In this document: one piece after another, positions 57,558 to 64,000 of the stretch
How positions within the stretch are numbered: position 1 is the stretch's first letter
Layout: every line of letters starts with the position of its first letter
DNA from: Apium graveolens
Taxonomy: Eukaryota; Streptophyta; Magnoliopsida; Apiales; Apiaceae
DNA: 64,000 bases
Assembly: GCF_009905375.1 (NCBI RefSeq)
Contig: NW_027417123.1
Location: forward strand, 1-64,000
Reading direction: 5' to 3'
Translations under genes and position numbers: made by a program
Notes under the pieces: generated by a model
Seen by the model: the letters and a program-made list of their open reading frames with translations, nothing else
The model's database searches: none
What the model was told of the DNA's origin: nothing

Positions 57558-60500
57558 ACGGGTTCACTCTGTTGTGTGGCCGCAAGGCCACATGGACCTG
57601 ATGCAGCTAGTGGGGAGTGGTCCGTTGGTCCGCAAGAGCCCTACTGGAGAACCAACACAAGCTATTCACCTCCGCCATCAAGATGGGATTTCAGGTTCCA
57701 ACCCGAAAGTCTGTCATTTGGTTCTAATGAGGAAAGTCAGTTGTATGGATCTTCCACGTCATCAAACAGCAGAGGAAGTAGAAGCTGGTCACAGGCGAAC
57801 CATTTTGCTCATCACCAGTATTATGTGTCAGATGGCGCTGGCCCATATTTTAGTAGTCCCTCCGAAATATCTCCTGCACAGCAGTGGACTCCCCCAATTA
57901 TTCAGGAAATTAATGTAGGTGAATATGGAAATCCATCTAGGAGAGGTATGTCTTATCAATAATCTGTATCTTGTGGTATTTTTACGCTTAGCAGTATTTT
58001 AAATATAATTTTTACTTGAAATTTACAACTTTATTTGTTAATACCCTTTTTAAGGGTTGTGGTGCATGGTCATAATCTGCTTTCCGATGCAATATATACA
58101 CTATTTTTCTTGTGCTTGTTAAGCTTTTTTAATAGGATGTGTTTCACCGTTACAAATTATTCTAGTGTTTCCAGGTACATTATGTACAGTATCTTCATTA
58201 GTGGTAAGTTAATATAAATATTATGCTATGATATAAAGTAGCAAATGTAAACAAAAATATATGATTATAAGTTATTAGTAAGTCTCAATAATTGAAATAC
58301 CAAACATCATAATTGAAATACCAAATCATTCATTTAAAGACACACAAGCATACCTAATATGTGTATAATTAACAACACATATGGTATAAGTAGCACAGTG
58401 GTTAGAGTTCTTGCAAACCAGTTGTAAGATCTAGGTTCGATTTCCTAGAAAAAACATATTTTTCTAAAAAATAACACATACAAAGGTAAAATAGTCATTT
58501 TAATGAGAATAAAAAAATTTCATAAATTTTATCATTATGTTCTATTATATATATATAAGAGAATAGTGTAATTTTGACACTAAAATAATGTTAAAGTTAC
58601 ACTATTTTAGCGTTATAGATCGGAAATGGTGTAATAGATAGTAGTAAAAATAGAATGGCGAATATCACTTTTCCCAAAAAAAGTTTGGGCAACACAGCAC
58701 ACCCTTACTAAACAGGGGCAATTTTGTATGTCTAATCTTTGATGGCTAATATGTTATAAGATTTTCAGAATGGGCTTCTTGCGTTGAAACTTCTAGTTAA
58801 ATAACTTCTTTCGAAACCATTATTTTGGAATGCATCATGGTTTTTTAATCGACCAAGTTCTGTTGTATACACTATGATGTAAAATTTTTCTTACATTCTG
58901 TGACACTCAAATGTATCGATATTATCATATAATTGCACGTTCTTACAAATAAACTATGCTTATTAACGACTAAATATATTTTAGAAAATTAATAATTTAG
59001 CAGCATCTTCTAGAGCCTTGAACAGTAAATATTTGTTTTTGAGATATAATGTCTCATGCAGTTCTAAAAGACTGATGAGGGTTTGAGGATAATATTTTAA
59101 AGGTACTTTTCTTGCAAAAATACACTCCGCATTAACAGCTATCAGCCTCCTATGATAAATATATTTCTATGCTTAACATTAAGCTTAGTTGCTGGCATTA
59201 TGGGGGATGACTACCTGGCGTTTGCACTTATGCTTTCCGGTAGGTTAGTTAATGATGACTGGTTAACAATGTAACCCTGGGGGGTATCAATACCTATGGT
59301 GAGTAGATCGTGGATTTGGCCAGCACTACGGGTATGGAAAACAAAATGTACTTTTATGGATTTTTAGTTAGCAGTTTTCTTTTAAAGAATTCAGTAGCTG
59401 GATGTGGTTTATATGAGTTTAAGAGAGGTAAACTAATAAACTGATATACAGGACATAATAAATTTGGAGTTACATGCTAAATATTAAAATATAAGGGTGA
59501 TTAGCACTTTCTGATTTTTTGGAATTATGAGCTTATAAACCCCCAGTCTGTTCCCCTAGACTTATTTATGAACTTTGAAACCAAAAAGTGAGGTTCAATG
59601 AGAGTTTGGATGCTTCTGTTAGACCAATTCTCAATACCTATGGTGCATAGACCTTAGATTCCGCGGGCACTCTAGGTATGGTAAACTCATAAGTGCTTCT
59701 ATGGCTTATTAGTTGGCATGTATCTATTGAAAAATCAAGTAACTGCCTGTTTGTTTAATTTGATTTTAAGAGAAAGTAATTAAATGATGAAACAGTAGAT
59801 GGTAGATTTGTGGTTGAATGCTAATCGCTAAATCTAAAAATTAAGGTAATCGGTACTTTCCATTTATTTGGTAATATGAGTTTTACGCTGCTGTTTGCTG
59901 TTATCTACAACCCTGAAGCTTAAAAAAAGTATAATTCAGAAGTTAAAATTTATATATTTGAACAATTTAAACACTGATTGTTGGCTTGTTGCTGAACACC
60001 TCAATACTGGAAAATAGGGTTCAAGGTTTAAAATGTATATTTTTGAATATTGTTCTATGTATTAGTGTCCGTTTGGGAATTCTTAAAAATAAGTAACTTA
60101 CGACTTAAAATGAATAAGTGACTTACAAGTGATAAGTAGATAAAAACTTATAAGTTATATAAGTGTTTGGATAAAATTACTTTAAAGTCATATATTTTTT
60201 AAATAAATTAAAATAAATAATTTTTAAATACAATTAACTTAATTCGTGAATATAAAATTAGAAAAACATTTAAAATCATATATTTTAAAATTAAAGTTAA
60301 TAAAAAAAATGAAAAAATCAAATTAAGTTGAGAAAAAACACGTCGTTACTAACATTCAACTTATCAGTCGACAAACACTCGTTGATAAGTACTTACGGAC
60401 TTATAAGTGAATAAGTCACTTTTTATACGGTTGCCAAACAAACCTGTGTATATATTAGGTTCTACGTTGTCATCAAGCCTGAGAGATTAAGTGCTCAAAT

Positions 60501-63500
60501 TTGCCATAATGCACCACATCCAATGTCTGATGTTGACACTACTTAAAAGATTAGTGGAAAATTAATGTTTATCTTGTAAGCAGGTTTCATCAGTTTGAAA
60601 GATAAGCCATATCACCTTTATTGTTCTATCATGGACTAAAGCTCTCTAGTTCAGCTTGTTCTATACTTCTATCCTCTGCATTAAATGCGCATAGCTGTAA
60701 GATAAATTGTCTTTGTTGCAACTGCATAGATTTCAAGTAACCATAGAGTATTTTTTTAAATCTGCAATAGCAAACCCTATAAACGTTTCCGTGAAAAACA
60801 CGCTCCAGCACTCTTAATCTAGTTCCCTATCGAAACTTTAATAGTAATGCCACATCAGCATGAGCAGTGAACTGAAGCAGTGATTCCGTTCAGTTTAACT
60901 TTTTTTTCCCCATCTTCTCTTCATATGCTTTACCGGACCCAGAGTTTTAAACCTAACTTAACCCTAACCGTGTGTGACATGAGCATAGATACAATATGAC
61001 AACAATTCATAATACAGTATTAAGGTGTATTTCCCTCAAGTGGTTATCTATAACTCTTTTCATACGATCTAGGTTTACATCACCAACAGTGGCTGCTGGA
61101 CTGTAGAAATGGTGGGACTGCACAATGGTGGCCATCTCACTAGTACATTGGAACTTAAGTGTAAAACGAACAATTTGCCATAATACACCACATCCAATGT
61201 GCGATGTTGACACTATGCATCTTGCATTTTAATTCTTATATTTGCCAATGAGAACTTCCGAAAACATAGTTGTTTGCATTATATGCTTAACATTTGGGCG
61301 TTTTATTAACTGCCATAAAAAAAATTCTCCCACCACGCATTGTAGCTACTAGCTACGCGTATGCAGTGAAACTAATTAAAACAAACTAATTACTTTCTAT
61401 ACACGCATTCTTTCTATGCATATTCGTTGGTAAAAGCTGTTTTTTGTAATAGTTGTTGACTTGAAACGGCAACAGACAGGGCCTTCACCATTTTCTATCT
61501 ATGTTGGCCTGTAGAAGTTACTCCTTGCAAGGCCAACTGCCATTTCTATTATAAGTTTTTAAATTCTAGGTAACCTTGTCAATGTGTTATCTGTCACCAA
61601 AACTAGCTTGCAGACAAGTTCTTTCCTTGGCAGGATGAGGTACAATTTGGCAAATTAAATGGTGTTTGTACTAATATTTATTGATTACATATGCAAATCT
61701 AAGAGTTCGTTATGACTGAGGGAAATGTTAGGGAATAGGGATATCAAGTATATATGATTTGGAATATTAGACTGCAAAGTAGAAGCTTAGGCTATGATCA
61801 TTTGGAGACTGTGAAGCACGGGTGCGTTGGTGCGTGGTACGGGGATACGGGAATTCGGCAAATTCTAAAAAATGGGGATTCGGGTGCGGGGGGATACGAC
61901 AAATTTTAAATATTAAAAATATATATTAAAAATAATTAATAATAATTTAACAAAATCAAGAAGAAATATTCTTCACATAAATATTTGTATTAATATTTCA
62001 TGGAAAATATTAAAAATAATAAGAAATTAAAAGATAAAAATTAAAAAGAAACAACAAGCAGGTGACGAAAACCATATGTGTGCTTTTAGTCTACAAGTCA
62101 GACAAATAACGAGGCACCCACGTATCAACAAAGAATATGGAGGAAGAAAGGATGTAGGAGAGAATAGTGAACCAATTTCTGGGGTAAAAATTATTTTTTT
62201 TCTGAAGAAGATTGTAGGGAAAATGAGAAAGTAGAATGGAGCATTCCTTCTTAAATTGGCGGGTTAGAGTCCTAGTTTAATTTGTTAGGAAAGGAATGAA
62301 GGAATAGAATTAAATAAACGTTTTCCCATCCCATCCTCCCTAATAAGAGTTAAATCTCATTCCGCTCCCTTCCCATTCCATTCCAGGAAACACAATGTTT
62401 CACACAATAGAAATCGAGAAGACTGGTTCGTTCTAATATGTTTATAAATTCAACTTTTGTGGGTCATTTGGGAGTCTATACTGTAATGATTCAGTTTTAG
62501 ACGCAAACATTCATGTGGAAAGGAAAGTTTCAAGTGAAAATAAGCCAGAAAATCATATTTAATGTGTGGCCTAATTTTTATTAGGTTATTTTTTTTCAAC
62601 TTTTTTTTGTTGGTTTTAATTTAATATGCTGTGAACAATGATTACTTAAAATAAATAATTGCGTGGATTATGGAGTACTTGCAAATCAATTTTCCGTATA
62701 ATTACCTTTCTTATTTTTTCCTCTTATTATTTCTAACATACTGTAGTCTGTGCATCAGTTTATCTGCAGACTAGAATCATATAAAGAACCTGATTGCCTT
62801 GTTTAAAATAATATTATATTTAGAAATGCATGAACAAAATTTTATCCATGTGCAATTATTTACTTACACGGAACATGCTTAATAAAGTGATAGACAAGTT
62901 TTAATTTACCCAGCTGTCTTGCATGATTTAGTTAGTCATCATTGCTGTTGATCTTTAGGCTCATTATTTTTGTGCAAGTTATCTGAATGGAGTACATGTT
63001 GTTTTGACTCACAGCTAGAATGAGTTAGAAACTTAGAAGTTAAAATATCTCTTGCTGCTCTATCTTTGTTGGTTTAATATGTACGAGGACTAAAATTGCT
63101 TCACATTGATTGTTCTCATCTTCTGATATCTTGTCTCTTCACTGGGATATTCTGCAGTTCAAGGGCAGTTATCTTTTTCACCTGCTATTGAGGTAATTAT
63201 TCCTCATGCTTGGACTATGTTGCTTGACTTTTTAATTGGCATCATCTTAACTTTCCCCTTTGATGATTCTTTCTACAGGGTATACTGGCAGTTCAAGATA
63301 GTATTGGGTCTACTTCATCCCGATCAGACAATAGTGATTATGAGTCTGTTATCAAGTCACAGTCCTCTCATCGTAGTCGACGCTACTTTATGTCCAAACC
63401 TATCCATCCTCTTTCTCTTCCATATGAAACACCTGCTAGAGAAACTCCTGACGCGAGAGCCAGTGGATTTCCTGAATCTGATCTCACTTTTTCCCAAAGA

Positions 63501-64000
63501 GAGACACATCAGTTTAGCAATGCCAGTGGTGACGTTGATACCACAGATGTTTCTGTGCCTACTGAATCCAATACCACTAACCAGCTGCACAGCTTGTCTG
63601 AAGGTTATAATTGTGGTCTGTGCGATAGGTATCTTTCTCAGAGATCACCTTGGGGTTCTCGAAGCATTGTGAGGAGTGGAGACATGCCGGTTGCTGGAGT
63701 TCTTTCATGCCGTCATATCTTTCATGCAGAATGCCTGGAGCAAACAACACCTAAAACACGCAGAAGTGACCCTCCTTGTCCTTTATGTTCTAGAGAAAAT
63801 GAAGAGAATACTGCTGAGCAACGTTCTTGTTCCAAACTGAGGAACAGTAATCCACGGCTAATACCTTTTCGTGAAGATGGTCCGTCTAAGCCATGGGGTT
63901 GTGCACAAGCAGGAGACTGTGTTGAAAGTGCATTGCAGGCACCTCCACGCAACACCATGTTGTTACTTAATCGGACTCGCATCAAGAAAAACCTATCTTT
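57558..64000 (+). CDS. RING-type E3 ubiquitin ligase, 3' end outside window; ACG in place of the start codon
   Basis: Coding exons: 57558-57945 (acceptor ttacag at 57504, donor gtatgt), 63158-63192 (acceptor tctgcag, donor gtaatt) and 63280 to beyond 64000 (acceptor ctacag). Phases agree and give one continuous frame. It begins at ACG 57558 as (T)GSLCCVAARPHG. Members of this plant family that I know begin Met-Gly-Ser-x-Cys-Cys-Val-Ala-Ala, a likely myristoylation/palmitoylation signal for membrane attachment. An in-frame TAA lies at 57543, and no in-frame ATG occurs until exon 4. The N-terminal part is Ser/Pro-rich (SPPPSRWDFRFQ). The RING in exon 4 reads CGLCDRYL ... CRHIFHAEC ... CPLC, residues that bind two zincs and recruit an E2. 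Similar to Arabidopsis At4g39140/At2g21500-type proteins from memory. Substrate unknown. Confidence 0.85.
58380..58455 (+). mobile_element. tRNA-derived SINE head
   Basis: tagcacagtggttag (58391) matches a Pol III A box and aggttcgatttcc (58433) a B box, at normal spacing. The sequence cannot fold as a functional tRNA and is followed by an A-rich stretch. Right end not defined. Confidence 0.65.
58561..58723 (+). repeat. Duplicated block, copy 2, inside intron 2
   Basis: Same orientation as 56350-56479. The shared core includes agtttgggcaacacagcaca and ttactaaacaggggcaat. Preceded by tgtaattttgacacta / taacactattt-like inverted words that resemble a MITE end. Confidence 0.75.
59288..59890. 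repeat. Degenerate tandem duplication in intron 2 (unit about 344 bp)
   Basis: caatacctatggtg occurs at 59288 and 59632. Downstream matches in the same order include ggtatgg.aaac, tttttagttagca / cttattagttggca, taataaa..gat, and ttagcactttc / tcggtactttc. Old and heavily mutated. Confidence 0.6.
60065..60450. mobile_element. MITE-like insertion in intron 2
   Basis: Left end gtgtccgtttgggaa and right end ttgccaaacaaacctgtg are imperfect inverted repeats. Internal words such as aagtgacttac and gacttataagtgaataagtcac are also inverted. Target duplication unclear, so superfamily not assigned. Confidence 0.5.
60503..61216. repeat. Pair of 40-bp direct repeats in intron 2
   Basis: ccataatgcaccacatccaa...gatgttgacacta at 60503-60542 recurs with two or three changes at 61176-61215. 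The 630 bases between do not resemble a known element. Confidence 0.6.

Larger units (their letters stand above)
57946..63157 (+). other. RING gene intron 2 (5.2 kb), repeat-rich
   Basis: Bounded by gtatgt and tctgcag. It holds no supportable ORF on either strand, but a SINE, a copy of the upstream block, a tandem duplication, one or two MITE-like inserts, and a GC-richer patch near 61815-61905 (gggattcgggtgcgggggg), which looks like part of an unclassified repeat. 62240-62395 has gaatggag / ccattcc inverted words that may be another MITE. Confidence 0.75.

Noticed and set aside
58380..58455. tRNA gene
   Set aside because: A and B boxes are present but no cloverleaf or anticodon stem can be drawn; better explained as a SINE.
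63217..63672. 151-codon + strand frame over exons 3-4
   Set aside because: Out of frame with the RING protein, starts in an intron and spans a splice site.

Overview
The window looks like nuclear DNA of a flowering plant. It holds nested LTR retrotransposons of the Sirevirus-type Ty1/copia and Athila-type Ty3/gypsy classes, initiator-Met-tRNA primer sites (TGGTATCAGAGC), MITEs, a tRNA-derived SINE and one intron-containing host gene. An asterid, possibly Apiaceae, is my impression from the repeat families and is not proven. There are no bacterial genes, tRNAs, rRNAs or CRISPR arrays.

Positions 1-40011 are a stack of nested LTR elements. The outermost is element E (Athila-like gypsy, + strand, 34936-40011, left part outside the window). 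Its integrase is interrupted by element D (Sirevirus-like copia, + strand, visible from 8006 to 34935). D carries two insertions. One is Y (copia, - strand, 2584-8005), itself apparently interrupted by X, a + strand relative of the same family (1-2583). The other is C (copia, - strand, 10592-31587, duplicated site acctg), which is interrupted by B (Sirevirus-like copia, + strand, 15249-28463, duplicated site cattc). B is the youngest: its two 599-bp LTRs differ at two sites by eye and its gag and pol are open. D, E and F are decayed. C is recent by its LTRs but has lost most of its reverse transcriptase.

Positions 40012-41505 hold a LINE-type ORF1 fragment. Element F (41506-54620, - strand, duplicated site tatat) is a complete but mutated Sirevirus-like element with a very long third ORF of about 4.4 kb.

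Positions 54626-64000 are genic. An AT-rich intergenic stretch with a 373-bp MITE precedes a RING-type E3 ubiquitin ligase gene on the + strand. Its coding exons are at 57558-57945, 63158-63192 and 63280 to beyond the window end, separated by a 5.2-kb intron containing a SINE, MITE-like repeats and local duplications. The reading frame appears to begin at ACG where the family normally has ATG.

The main points of interest are: the ACG start; a small ORF with its own TATA box inside element B that is absent from its relative D; a recurrent TATA plus pyrimidine-tract plus ATGGCACC layout in front of third ORFs in both copia and gypsy elements; and family-specific 10-bp motifs dispersed through LTRs, spacers and coding regions of each Sirevirus-like family.
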